Origin: Burkholderia sp. OK233
Lineage (GTDB): Bacteria; Pseudomonadota; Gammaproteobacteria; Burkholderiales; Burkholderiaceae
DNA: 64,000 nt
NCBI RefSeq assembly: GCF_900230185.1
Contig: NZ_OCSR01000002.1
Span: 3,906,001-3,970,000, forward strand
Direction: 5' to 3'
The notes under the pieces are model-generated. The model saw only the letters and a list, made by a program, of their open reading frames with translations. It did not search any database and was not told the origin of the DNA. The stretch's first letter is position 1; each line of letters begins with the position of its first letter. The position numbers and the translations under genes were made by a program. Below are positions 42,216 to 51,215 of this stretch, piece after piece.

Positions 42216-42893
42216 ATGGTCGAAAGTCTGATCTCGGACATTCTCTTTGGCTTTACCGGGCTGATCAGCATCATCAACCCAATCGGCATGGCGTTCGTCT
42301 TTCTCGACCGGACAGCATCGCTCACTACGGAAGACCGCACGGCGCTCGCCAAGAAAATCGCCTTCAACGTCATGTGCGTGTTGCTTGTCGCCTTCTTTGT
42401 CGGCACCCCGATTCTCCATTTCTTCGGCATCTCCATGGAGGCATTGCGCATCGGCGGGGGCCTCGCGGTCGCCGTCGGCGGCTGGCAGATGCTCAACGCG
42501 CCCGACACGCAACCGGCCGAGCAGCCGGCGGTCAAGCGCGTGGACGCGGATAACGCCATGTCGAAGGCGTTTTTCCCGCTCACCATTCCACTCACCACCG
42601 GGCCGGGTTCGATCGCCACCGCGATCGCGCTGACCGCGAACCGCACGCATAAGCTCTCGGCATTCGTGCTGTCGAGCATCGCCTCGGTGGTGATCTCGCT
42701 TCTGGTGGCGGCCACCGTGTATCTGATCTACAGCCGGGCGGTGGTGTTCGCCAAGTATCTCGGCGCGGACGGCACCAAGGTCGCGATGCGTGTCTCATCG
42801 TTCCTGCTGCTGTGCATTGGCGTGCAGATTATCCTGACCGGTTTTTCGGAGTTCCTGATACCGATCGCACAGATGCAACCCGTGGTCAAATAG
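42216..42893 (+). CDS. MarC family integral membrane protein
   Basis: Six-helix inner-membrane protein of 225 residues in the MarC/UPF0056 (NAAT) family. Recognisable parts are FGFTGLISIINPIGMAFVFL near the N-terminus and the matching second-half repeat AFFPLTIPLTTGPGSIATAIAL, the inverted-repeat P-x-G helices of the family. Some relatives transport amino acids; the E. coli members have no proven role in drug resistance. The ATG (42216) has no strong ribosome site. It is followed 85 bp later by the glutamine amidotransferase gene. Confidence 0.92.
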   Translation: MVESLISDILFGFTGLISIINPIGMAFVFLDRTASLTTEDRTALAKKIAFNVMCVLLVAFFVGTPILHFFGISMEALRIGGGLAVAVGGWQMLNAPDTQPAEQPAVKRVDADNAMSKAFFPLTIPLTTGPGSIATAIALTANRTHKLSAFVLSSIASVVISLLVAATVYLIYSRAVVFAKYLGADGTKVAMRVSSFLLLCIGVQIILTGFSEFLIPIAQMQPVVK

Positions 42894-42978
42894 CGGTCGG
42901 CGGCACGCGAGCCTGGTCGAGGCTGTGCGAGGTTCGTCAGACATCTCGTCGCATTTCGTCGCAACCGGAGGGGAATTC

Positions 42979-43812
42979 ATGTGCCGCTGGCTCGCTTATA
43001 CCGGTAACGCGTTGCAACTCGAAACCGTGCTGTTCAACGCCAAACACTCTCTGATCGACCAGAGCCTGCATTCGCGGCTCGGCCAGACCACCACGAACGG
43101 CGACGGGTTCGGCATCGGCTGGTACGGTCATCCCACCGACATCCCGTTTCGCTATCGCTGCATCCAGCCCGCGTGGAGCGACCGCAATCTGCGTGAGGCC
43201 GCGCGGGCGATCCGCGCGCCGCTGTTCGTCGCGCACATCCGTGCGGCGACGGGCACGCCATCGCAGGAAACCAACTGTCATCCGTTCCGTTACGGCCGGT
43301 GGCTCTTCATGCATAACGGGCTGGTGCGTAACTTTCCGCTGGTACGCCGCGATCTGATGCTGGCGATCGATCCCGAGTTGTTCCCGTCAATCGAAGGTTC
43401 GACGGATTCCGAGGTGCTGTTTTTTCTCGCGCTGACCTTCGGCCTCGAACTCGCGCCGGTCACCGCGCTCGAGCGGATGGTGGGTTTTGTCGAGGACATC
43501 GGGCGCAAACACGGTATCGATGAGCCGCTGAACATGACCCTATGCGCCACCGACGGCGAGCAGATCGTCGCAGTTCGCTATTCGAGCGAAGGGCAGTCGC
43601 GCTCGCTCTTCCACAGCACCTCGTTCCGGCATCTGCATGATCTGTATCCGGACGACCCGCGCATCGCGACAGCGGGCGAAGACGCCTTCCTGGTGTTGTC
43701 GGAGCCGCTGTCGGATTTGCCGGGCTGGTGGGAGGAGATTCCGGAGAGCACGGCCGTGGTCGCGCGGAGCGGGGAGATCGATCAGTATCCGTTCAAGCCG
43801 CAACTGGCGTAG
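42979..43812 (+). CDS. Class II glutamine amidotransferase (YafJ-like)
   Basis: Ntn-type glutaminase of 277 residues. Cys2 (M-CRWLAYTG) becomes the N-terminal nucleophile after removal of Met. Other family parts are NGDGFGIGWYG, FVAHIRAATG, NCHPFRYGRWLFMHNG (oxyanion Asn-Gly) and EGSTDSEVLFFLAL. It has no synthase domain, so any partner for the released ammonia must be another protein; the function of the stand-alone YafJ group is not settled. ATG 42979 has GGAGGGG upstream and is required by the Cys2 rule. Confidence 0.94.
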   Translation: MCRWLAYTGNALQLETVLFNAKHSLIDQSLHSRLGQTTTNGDGFGIGWYGHPTDIPFRYRCIQPAWSDRNLREAARAIRAPLFVAHIRAATGTPSQETNCHPFRYGRWLFMHNGLVRNFPLVRRDLMLAIDPELFPSIEGSTDSEVLFFLALTFGLELAPVTALERMVGFVEDIGRKHGIDEPLNMTLCATDGEQIVAVRYSSEGQSRSLFHSTSFRHLHDLYPDDPRIATAGEDAFLVLSEPLSDLPGWWEEIPESTAVVARSGEIDQYPFKPQLA

Positions 43813-43851
43813 GCGCGCCGCCGAAGATTCCGTTGAATGCAGGTTGATGCG

Positions 43852-45603
43852 TTAGCGCGTCAGCAGCATCGAGCTCAACACCGAGAAGACCGTCGACGGC
43901 AATTCGGCAAGGCGGCTCACCACCACGTTGTGCGGATAGAAGTCTTCGACCGCATCGGTCAGCACGCCGATCCCCAGCAGTTCGATGCCGCGCTTCTGGA
44001 TCGCCGCGACGCGTTCGCGCAGATCGTGGCGCAATACCTGCGGATCGCCGTCGCCGGTCGACGGATAGCCGTCGGAGAACACGATCAGGATGCGTCGCTC
44101 GGCTTGATGATCCGCGAGCCGCGTCGCGGCCCACGCGAGCGCCTCGCCATCCGGATTCTCGTGGCCGCAATCGATTGTGGCGATCCCGCTTGGATCGATC
44201 GCGCCAAAGCGTTTATAGACTTTCAGATCGAGTCGCTCGACAAAGCGGTTATAACGCTGCAAATCCGCGCCGGCCGCGAGTTGCCGCTCATATAGCTGCT
44301 TCATCGGCGCGGACTCGAGCGAGCAATAACCGAGCACTTCGCAGTCGAACGACAACTGCGTCAGCGCATCGCACAGCGCGGTCGCACACAGGCGCGCGAG
44401 CTCGATCTTGCGCCCGGCCATCGAACCGCTGCGATCGATCAGCAAGGTCACGGCGACGTCGCGCCCTTTGGCTGCCCGCTGCGTGCGAAACGGCGTGCGG
44501 TAACCGGGCGAGGTCGCCAGTTTGGCCAGCGCGGTGCGGTCGATCTCTCCGCGTTCCTGTTCGCGGCGCCAACGGGTGCGTTCGTCGGCGCTCAACGCAC
44601 GCTCCAGTTTCTCCTTGAGCGGCGCGGTGTCCGCTCGGGCCTGGGCGCGAAGCTCGCGCCATGTCGCGCTGTCGCCTTGACCGGTGACGTCGGTGATCTC
44701 GTCGAACTCGGTGGCGAGCGGAATCGATAGCCGCGCGCGAGCGGCAGCTGACGCGGTACCGGCTTCCCCTTCGGAACGTGCCGACGGTTGCTGTGCATCG
44801 GCTAGCGATTGCCCCATGCCCACCGCATTTTCCGCTTGCGCGCCACCGCTTTTATCGGACGGCGGTGAGGCTGCGTTGTCCTGGTCGGGCAGGGCCGTGT
44901 CGTCATCGTTGAGTGGCACCGAGGAAGAGACGGCGGTTTCCGTGTCGAGGTCTTCAACCGGATCCGCGGTGAACACCATGCTGTTGACATCGCCCGCCGA
45001 CAAAGCCCGCACGCGCGCCACCAGGGCCTGCGCTGCCGCGATGCTTTGCGCGGTCGAACGGATTCTGCGCGACTCGTCCAGCAGATCCTGTGCGGCGTGC
45101 AGCGCGGCCAGCAGGGAGTGGCTCGCTTCGGTCCGGGTCGGCGTTTCGTCCCACAGGGCGCGCTCCACCAGCCAGCCCAGCCGGTCGCGCCAATGCAGCT
45201 TCGGCCAGCGTTGCCGCGCCTGCTCAGCGGCATGCACACGCAGCTTGCCGATGAACCAGCGCGCGCCCGGATACTCGTCGAGCAGTTGAGCGCAAACGCG
45301 GCGGTCCTCGATCACCTGCGCGAGATTCGCCACCACGCCCGGCGGCAGCGCGTCCATCTGCGCGAGCGACGAATGTTTGGCGCGTGCCACCAGCAGATCC
45401 AGATAGCCGATCAGCACGTCGCGCTCGATGCCTCCGCTCAACGCGTAGTCGGGAATCACGATGCGGCCGGGTTCCACACGCGGGCCATCCGGACTGAAGG
45501 CGACCGTCACGCCGTATTGCCCGGTCAGCACGCGCGCTACTTTGCTGAGCGTCGATTCAAACGCGAAGCCTCGCGTGTCGCGCATTGCGTGCATGGCATT
45601 CAT
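43852..45603 (-). CDS. CobT-like VWA-domain protein
   Basis: Protein of 583 residues with the plan of the aerobic cobaltochelatase subunit CobT and of NorD-type proteins: a helical N-terminal part (1-205), an acidic low-complexity centre (about 205-300) and a C-terminal von Willebrand A domain (about 370-580). The MIDAS motif is LLIDRSGSMAGRK, with later metal contacts near IDCGHENPDGEALAWA and IVFSDGYPS. With a MoxR/CobS-type ATPase 37 bp upstream it should form an AAA-VWA remodelling machine. No cobN or other cobalamin gene is near, so a direct cobaltochelatase role is unproven. Confidence 0.88.
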   Translation of the reverse strand: MNAMHAMRDTRGFAFESTLSKVARVLTGQYGVTVAFSPDGPRVEPGRIVIPDYALSGGIERDVLIGYLDLLVARAKHSSLAQMDALPPGVVANLAQVIEDRRVCAQLLDEYPGARWFIGKLRVHAAEQARQRWPKLHWRDRLGWLVERALWDETPTRTEASHSLLAALHAAQDLLDESRRIRSTAQSIAAAQALVARVRALSAGDVNSMVFTADPVEDLDTETAVSSSVPLNDDDTALPDQDNAASPPSDKSGGAQAENAVGMGQSLADAQQPSARSEGEAGTASAAARARLSIPLATEFDEITDVTGQGDSATWRELRAQARADTAPLKEKLERALSADERTRWRREQERGEIDRTALAKLATSPGYRTPFRTQRAAKGRDVAVTLLIDRSGSMAGRKIELARLCATALCDALTQLSFDCEVLGYCSLESAPMKQLYERQLAAGADLQRYNRFVERLDLKVYKRFGAIDPSGIATIDCGHENPDGEALAWAATRLADHQAERRILIVFSDGYPSTGDGDPQVLRHDLRERVAAIQKRGIELLGIGVLTDAVEDFYPHNVVVSRLAELPSTVFSVLSSMLLTR

Positions 45604-45640
45604 GTGCGTGTCGTGGTCAGCGTGTTGTGGTCACTTGGCG

Positions 45641-46867
45641 TCAGGCGGCCGGCGCAATGTGATGGCGAACGATGCCGCGAATCAGCGCCGCGTCTTCGGG
45701 ACTGACCTTCGCATAGATCGCGGGACCGGCGGCGCGTTCGGGGTCGCCGGTGCGCAGCATCAGCTCGGCCCAGTCGAGCAGGCGCCGCGTGGAGAATGCG
45801 CTCGACAGATCCTCGCGGGCGAACGCCGCGCGGCAGTCGGCGGCAATCGCGGCGAGGGTGGTGGCGAGCACGCGTGTCATATGCGGGTCGAGGGTGCGCA
45901 TCAGCACGTCGGCTTCTTCGGCGGGCGTCAGATAGTCCAGCATGTAGACGCGCCAGCGATCGAGAAACGCCTCGTTCATCAGATTCGCGCCCTGATACAG
46001 ATGACGGAACTGGCTCATCGCGCCGACCGCATTGGCCGTAGCGAACAGCCGGAACGCAGGATGCGGCGCGACGATCTCGTTGCCTTTTTCTTTCAGCACG
46101 AGGCGGCCGTGCGGTTCGAGCACGGCAGTGAGGGCGGCGAGAATCGACGGTTCGGCGAAATCGATCTCATCGACGATCAGCCACAGGCCCTCGCGCATCG
46201 CCGTGGGCAGCACGCCGTCCACCCAGATCGTCTCGCCACCCTTGACCGTCCAGAAACCGACAAAATCGCCGACGGTGGTTTGCCCGTTCATGTTCGAGCG
46301 CAACACACCGTGATGCGAGCGCGCCGCAACCTGTTCGATCAGGCTGGTCTTGCCGGCGCCGGTGTGACCGATCAGCATGACGCGCCGGTTCTCCACGATA
46401 TCTTCGACGATGTCGTTAAAGCGCTCGGAAAACAGATAGGCCGGATTGACGCGCGGCACGAGCGGATTGTCAACGCCGTAGGGTACGTCGACACGACCGA
46501 TGCGCACCGTTTCGCCCGCGCCCTCTACCGGCAGATGGCGCTTCACTGCCGAGGCCAGCGCCGCAACGCGTTGCAACTCCGGCATGAAGGCCACCCGTTC
46601 TGCCGCGCCTGCTTCGTCCCCGGCATCGGGCGTATCGATCGCAAAGCCCTCGCGGCGCCACTTCTTCAGCTTCGCGCGCAGGTTTTCCGCGTCGACCACC
46701 AGATCGATATCGACCGATCCGGTGCCGTGGCCGTCATCGACGCCGTGTTCGAGCCGATAGTTTTCCGGCCGGTCCGCCACGCTGACGCGCCACCATTCCG
46801 CGCCGTTCTCCGTCGCACGTTGGTAAAGGCCAAGGTTTTCGTCTTCGGTCAGTTCAGGCACGTTCAT
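45641..46867 (-). CDS. CobS/MoxR-type AAA+ ATPase
   Basis: AAA+ ATPase of 408 residues. A family-specific N-terminal part (1-160) precedes the ATPase core, with Walker A IGHTGAGKTSL and Walker B LWLIVDEIDFAEP. The sensor-1 region is RLFATANAVG, and the arginine-finger and sensor-2 parts are further on. SNMNGQTTVGDFVGF and EAFLDRWRVYMLDYL match CobS-like proteins. ATG 46865-46867 is used; a TTG nine codons upstream is possible. It is the first gene of an operon with the CobT-like VWA protein. It should use ATP hydrolysis to insert a metal into, or remodel, an unidentified target. Confidence 0.9.
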   Translation of the reverse strand: MNVPELTEDENLGLYQRATENGAEWWRVSVADRPENYRLEHGVDDGHGTGSVDIDLVVDAENLRAKLKKWRREGFAIDTPDAGDEAGAAERVAFMPELQRVAALASAVKRHLPVEGAGETVRIGRVDVPYGVDNPLVPRVNPAYLFSERFNDIVEDIVENRRVMLIGHTGAGKTSLIEQVAARSHHGVLRSNMNGQTTVGDFVGFWTVKGGETIWVDGVLPTAMREGLWLIVDEIDFAEPSILAALTAVLEPHGRLVLKEKGNEIVAPHPAFRLFATANAVGAMSQFRHLYQGANLMNEAFLDRWRVYMLDYLTPAEEADVLMRTLDPHMTRVLATTLAAIAADCRAAFAREDLSSAFSTRRLLDWAELMLRTGDPERAAGPAIYAKVSPEDAALIRGIVRHHIAPAA

Positions 46868-47147
46868 GGCGAGTGGCAAAGGATGAATGGGCAAACGATC
46901 AATGCGTTTCTATTTGGCTGATGCCGAATGACCGACTATCTTATCGTGAGTACCTTTCGATCTCACCGATGGGGATTTCTTTTGAGGCGCCGATTCCGCT
47001 GCGGATTTTCAATGCCGAGCGCGCAGTCCGCAAAGGTTCATTGCGTCAAACGGATAGGCCAGCAAGCATCGATCACCTATAGTTCCTGTGCGAAACGTGT
47101 AGTTTTACAACATTCTATTCTCGACAGAAGAAACTCACGGCAAAACA

Positions 47148-48257
47148 ATGATGAGACTACATACAAAATTAGTGGCCGCCCTGGCGGTGATCTGTCCGCT
47201 GGCATATGGTCAAACCAGCGTGTCGTTATATGGCCGTCTCGACGGCGGCGTGGAATATCTGAATCACATCAACAATGGCACGGGCGGCAGTTCGACCCGT
47301 TGGAGTGCTGAAGGCGGCGATTGGGGCACCAGTATGCTGGGCCTCAAAGGCAATGAAGATCTGGGCGGCGGCCTGAATGCGATCTTCAACCTCGAAACCG
47401 GTCTGCAAATCATGAACGGCACCACCGGTGGCGGACGGCTGTGGTCACGGCGTGCCTTCGTCGGCCTGAAGAGCGACCAGTGGGGCACGCTGCAGGCCGG
47501 GCGCAATCTGTTCATCGATAGCGACGGCGTGTGGGAATTCGACCCGTTCGTGCAGCAGGCGTTTTCGTCGGCATCGCTCGTGCGCGGACGCAACTGGCAG
47601 CAGACCAGCAACAACGTCGAGTATCACAGCCCGGTGTTCTGGGGCTTCGACGTGCAGGCGCAATACGCCTTCGGCAATCAGGCGGGCGCATTCAACAGCG
47701 GTGCGGCAGGCGAGTTTGGCCGCTCAGACGGCATCATGCTGACGTATCACTCGCCGCTCTTCGACGTGCGCGGCATCTACGACGAACTGCGCGACAGAAA
47801 CGGCCGCTTCACCAATATCTTCCAGGCCTCGCGCGAATATTTCGCCGGTGCGAATGTGCATTTCGATGCGTGGAAGATCCAGGGCGCGTATACGCATTAC
47901 TCGGCGCCGGATTCACCGGTGGGCGTGGCCGACAGTGCCGATCACTACTGGCTCGGCGCGACGTACAATATCCAGTCGCGCTGGGCGGTAACGGCGGGCG
48001 GCTATTACATCAAGGTCGGCGACGGCGGCAGCGATGCCGCGCACGACCCGTCCGGTCACGCGATGATGTACGTGCTCGGCACCACTTATAACCTTTCGAA
48101 GCGTACCTTCGTGTACGGCACGGTGGGCTACGTGCACAATGGCAGCAACTCGAACTTTTCGCTTGAAGCGTCGCCGCGCGATGCCACCAATAACACGAGT
48201 CCACTCGCCGGCGAATCGCAAACCGGCGCGTATGTCGGGATGCTGCATCAGTTTTAA
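47148..48257 (+). CDS. Outer-membrane porin, Gram-negative porin family
   Basis: Second general porin of the window, 369 residues. Signal peptide MMRLHTKLVAALAVICPLAYG, then QTSVSLYGRLDGGVEYLNH. The standard stretch WGTSMLGLKGNEDLGGGLNAIFNLETGL follows, then RRAFVGLKSDQWGTLQAGRN before loop L3, and the C-terminus ends GMLHQF with the terminal Phe. It belongs to the same family as the porin at 11432 but is clearly divergent from it; it has no Ser/Thr-rich loops of that one. No good ribosome site precedes ATG 47148 (CACGGCAAAACA). A single-gene unit. Confidence 0.95.
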   Translation: MMRLHTKLVAALAVICPLAYGQTSVSLYGRLDGGVEYLNHINNGTGGSSTRWSAEGGDWGTSMLGLKGNEDLGGGLNAIFNLETGLQIMNGTTGGGRLWSRRAFVGLKSDQWGTLQAGRNLFIDSDGVWEFDPFVQQAFSSASLVRGRNWQQTSNNVEYHSPVFWGFDVQAQYAFGNQAGAFNSGAAGEFGRSDGIMLTYHSPLFDVRGIYDELRDRNGRFTNIFQASREYFAGANVHFDAWKIQGAYTHYSAPDSPVGVADSADHYWLGATYNIQSRWAVTAGGYYIKVGDGGSDAAHDPSGHAMMYVLGTTYNLSKRTFVYGTVGYVHNGSNSNFSLEASPRDATNNTSPLAGESQTGAYVGMLHQF

Positions 48258-48622
48258 CGCAGCTTTGACGGCACCTTCGACGGCAAGTCGGCAAGCGGCA
48301 TCATCAACGCTTTCGACTCGCCTTATCACGTCATGACCGAACCGGTCGCGCGTAACGCGCCGTCCGTACGACGGCCGCCCAACCCGTTGCGGCAGCAACA
48401 ACTGCATGCCTATTTGCCAGGCGCACTGGAATCGCGTTCATCGGATTTCCAGTGCGCGCTGCTTTACTCCCCCCATTCTCGCGCTGAGCCAATCCCGCTT
48501 CGGGTGGAACAGGTATTGCTGAACGCCGGTACGCAGCTTGCTGCCATTGCGATACCTGACGACGCAATACGACACGGGAATTGACGCACCAGACCAGAGG
48601 TGCCGGGATAGGGGATACACAT
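48258..48622. other. Intergenic region with an 11-bp hairpin
   Basis: A 365-bp gap. GCGCACTGGAA (48421-48431) pairs with TTCCAGTGCGC (48447-48457) around a 15-nt loop, followed by GCTGCTTTACTCC. It is 164 bp past the porin stop and 166 bp before the next start, so its owner is unclear. No ORF with a ribosome site was seen. Confidence 0.45.
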
Positions 48623-48868
48623 ATGGCGCGACATAAGGCCGACGTTGCTGACGACGACTTCGAGATTTACGCCAGCTATCACGGAACAGGCGACGGCCGT
48701 TACGTAGGTGGATTGAAGGTCGTCAGAAAAGCCGACAGGCGGATTCTGTTTCCATTCGATGGCGCACCGGAGATCGGCCCGTACGCGACCGCCGACGAGG
48801 CACGCCGCGCGGCGGTCGACTACGGCCGCGAGATCGTGGCCGCCGACCGTGCGGCCCCCGAGAAGTAA
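48623..48868 (+). CDS. Small hypothetical protein (Burkholderiales-type)
   Basis: Protein of 81 residues: an acidic start (MARHKADVADDDFEIYASY), then strand-rich sequence DGRYVGGLKVVRKADRRILFPFDGAPEIGPYATADEARRAAVDYGREIV. The last part looks like a short helix that packs on a sheet, as in small double-stranded-RNA-binding-like or SPOR-like folds, but no family can be named with confidence. ATG 48623 has AGGGGA upstream. It is separated from transketolase by 230 bp and probably transcribed on its own. No function is known. Confidence 0.75.
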   Translation: MARHKADVADDDFEIYASYHGTGDGRYVGGLKVVRKADRRILFPFDGAPEIGPYATADEARRAAVDYGREIVAADRAAPEK

Positions 48869-49098
48869 CGCGCCAGGTAAAGTCGCAAGCCGTTTGAAAG
48901 AACCGTCTCCAATCATCGGCACAACACGGCACAGGATGTAACGCGCCGTGCAGATTTCCGCGCATCGGCGCATGATCGATGAGCCTTGTGGTCCTCAAGC
49001 GTTCTTCCACGTTCTTCCAGACGAACACCGGTCGCCGACCACGCCGATTCAGTGGGCGTCCCGGCGATGTCTCCAACCGCCGAACAAGGAGTGTCCCC

Positions 49099-51183
49099 AT
49101 GCAAAACGATCCCGCCCTCGATCAGTTGTGCATCAACACGATTCGCACGCTATCGATGGACGCTGTGCAAAAGGCCAATTCCGGTCACCCCGGCACGCCG
49201 ATGGCATTGGCGCCGGTCGCCTACCATCTGTGGCAAAACCACCTTCGTTACGATCCGGACGAGCCGCTGTGGCCGAATCGCGACCGCTTCGTGCTCTCGG
49301 TGGGGCACGCGTCGATGCTGTTGTACTCGCTGCTGCATCTGGCGAACGTCAAGGCCGTGGACGACGACGGCAAGCCGACCGGTTCGCCCGCCGTCTCGCT
49401 CGACGACATCGAACATTTCCGCCAGATCGACAGCAACACGCCTGGCCACCCCGAATTCCGTATGACCACCGGCGTGGAGACGACCACGGGTCCGCTCGGC
49501 CAGGGGCTGGGCAATAGCGTCGGCATGGCGATGGCGGCGCGCTGGCACGAAAGCCACTTCAACAAGCCCGATGCGCCGCTGTTCGATTACCGCGTCTACG
49601 CGCTATGCGGCGATGGCGACATGATGGAAGGCATCTCGCACGAAGCGGCGTCGCTGGCAGGGCATCTGAAGTTGTCGAATCTGATCTGGATCTACGACAG
49701 CAACCGCATCACCATTGAGGGCCACACCGACCTCGCTTATAGCGACGAAGTGGAAAGCCGTTTCCGTGGCTATAACTGGCACACGCTGCATGTGAACGAT
49801 GCCAACGACGCCGCGGCGCTCGAAGCCGCGTTTGTTGAAGCAAAAAGCATCACGGACAGGCCGACGCTGGTCGTGGTCCACAGCATCATCGGCTGGGGCG
49901 CGCCGCACAAGCAGGACACGTCCTCTGCGCATGGCGAGGCGCTCGGCGTCGAAGAAGTGGCGCTGACGAAGAAGTTCTATGGCTGGCCCGAAGACAAGTT
50001 CTTCTACGTGCCAGACGGTGTGCATGAACGCTTCGCGCAGGGCATCGGTGCGCGCGGCAAGGCGGCGCGCGAGGCATGGCAGGCGAAGTACGACACGTAC
50101 AAGAAGCAATACCCTGAACTGTCACGCGAATTCGCACAGATGGAAGCGCACGAATTGCCGGAGGGCTGGGACAGCGACATCCCCACGTTCGATGCCGATC
50201 CGAAGGGCATCGCCTCGCGCGACTCCTCAGGCAAGGTGCTCAACGCAATTGCCGCACGCGTGCCCTGGATGATCGGCGGTGCGGCCGATCTCTCGCCGTC
50301 CACCAAAACGAATCTGAAATTCGAAGGCGCGGGCAGCTTCGAATCCGACAACTATGGCGGGTGCAACCTGCACTTCGGGATTCGCGAGCACGGAATGGGC
50401 GCGGCGGTGAACGGGCTTGCGTTGTCGAATATGCGGCCGTTCGGTTCGACCTTCCTGATTTTCAGCGACTACATGAAGCCACCGATTCGCCTTTCCGCAA
50501 TCATGGAAGTGCCGGCGATCTACGTGTTCACGCACGATTCGATCGGCGTCGGCGAGGATGGCCCGACGCATCAGCCGATCGAGCAACTGGCTTCGCTGCG
50601 TGGCGTGCCGGGATTGACCGTGCTGCGCCCAGGCGACGCGAACGAGGTCGCCGAAGCGTGGCGCGTGGCGATGTCGCATCCGCGGCGGCCGTCGTGCATC
50701 ATCGTGTCGCGTCAGGCGTTGCCGACCCTGGACCGCACGCGCTATGCGTCGGCGAAAGGCGTGCAGAAGGGGGCCTATGTTCTTGCCGATGCGCCTGACG
50801 GGCAGAAGCCTGAAGTGGTTCTGCTCGCCACGGGCAGCGAATTGTCGCTATGCGTCGACGTCTACGAGAAGCTCAAGAGCGAAGGGATTGCGGCGCGCGT
50901 GGTGTCGATGCCGTCGTGGGACATCTTCGAGCAGCAGGGCGAGGCCTATCAGGATTCCGTGCTGCCACCGGATGTGGATGCGCGCGTGGCCGTCGAACAG
51001 GCGGGAACGCTGGGCTGGGACCGCTATGTCGGACGGCTCGGGGCGCAGGTGGTGATGCGTACGTTCGGCGCGTCCGCGCCGCTCGCCGATCTGAAGAAGA
51101 AGTTCGGCTTCACGCCCGACCACGTGTATGACGCGGCGAAGCAGCAGATTGCGCGGGTGAAAGAGAAGAGCAGCAAGGCGTAG
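49099..51183 (+). CDS. tkt: Transketolase
   Basis: Thiamine-diphosphate enzyme of the pentose phosphate pathway that moves two-carbon units between sugar phosphates; 694 residues, a normal length. Key parts are present: NSGHPGTPMALAP near the start, TTGPLGQGLGN, the ThDP motif GDGDMMEGISHEAASLAGHLKL...IWIYDSN, and the pyrimidine domain with FGIREHGMGAAVNG. HDSIGVGEDGPTHQPIEQLASLR and the C-terminal LATGSELSL follow. ATG 49099 has AAGGAG upstream; a longer TTG-started frame is unlikely. It is convergent with zapE, 32 bp apart, with no Calvin-cycle genes nearby, so a housekeeping role is likely. Confidence 0.97.
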   Translation: MQNDPALDQLCINTIRTLSMDAVQKANSGHPGTPMALAPVAYHLWQNHLRYDPDEPLWPNRDRFVLSVGHASMLLYSLLHLANVKAVDDDGKPTGSPAVSLDDIEHFRQIDSNTPGHPEFRMTTGVETTTGPLGQGLGNSVGMAMAARWHESHFNKPDAPLFDYRVYALCGDGDMMEGISHEAASLAGHLKLSNLIWIYDSNRITIEGHTDLAYSDEVESRFRGYNWHTLHVNDANDAAALEAAFVEAKSITDRPTLVVVHSIIGWGAPHKQDTSSAHGEALGVEEVALTKKFYGWPEDKFFYVPDGVHERFAQGIGARGKAAREAWQAKYDTYKKQYPELSREFAQMEAHELPEGWDSDIPTFDADPKGIASRDSSGKVLNAIAARVPWMIGGAADLSPSTKTNLKFEGAGSFESDNYGGCNLHFGIREHGMGAAVNGLALSNMRPFGSTFLIFSDYMKPPIRLSAIMEVPAIYVFTHDSIGVGEDGPTHQPIEQLASLRGVPGLTVLRPGDANEVAEAWRVAMSHPRRPSCIIVSRQALPTLDRTRYASAKGVQKGAYVLADAPDGQKPEVVLLATGSELSLCVDVYEKLKSEGIAARVVSMPSWDIFEQQGEAYQDSVLPPDVDARVAVEQAGTLGWDRYVGRLGAQVVMRTFGASAPLADLKKKFGFTPDHVYDAAKQQIARVKEKSSKA

Positions 51184-51215
51184 GGTGTGTGAGCAGACGG
51201 TTGTTCGCGCCGCTA

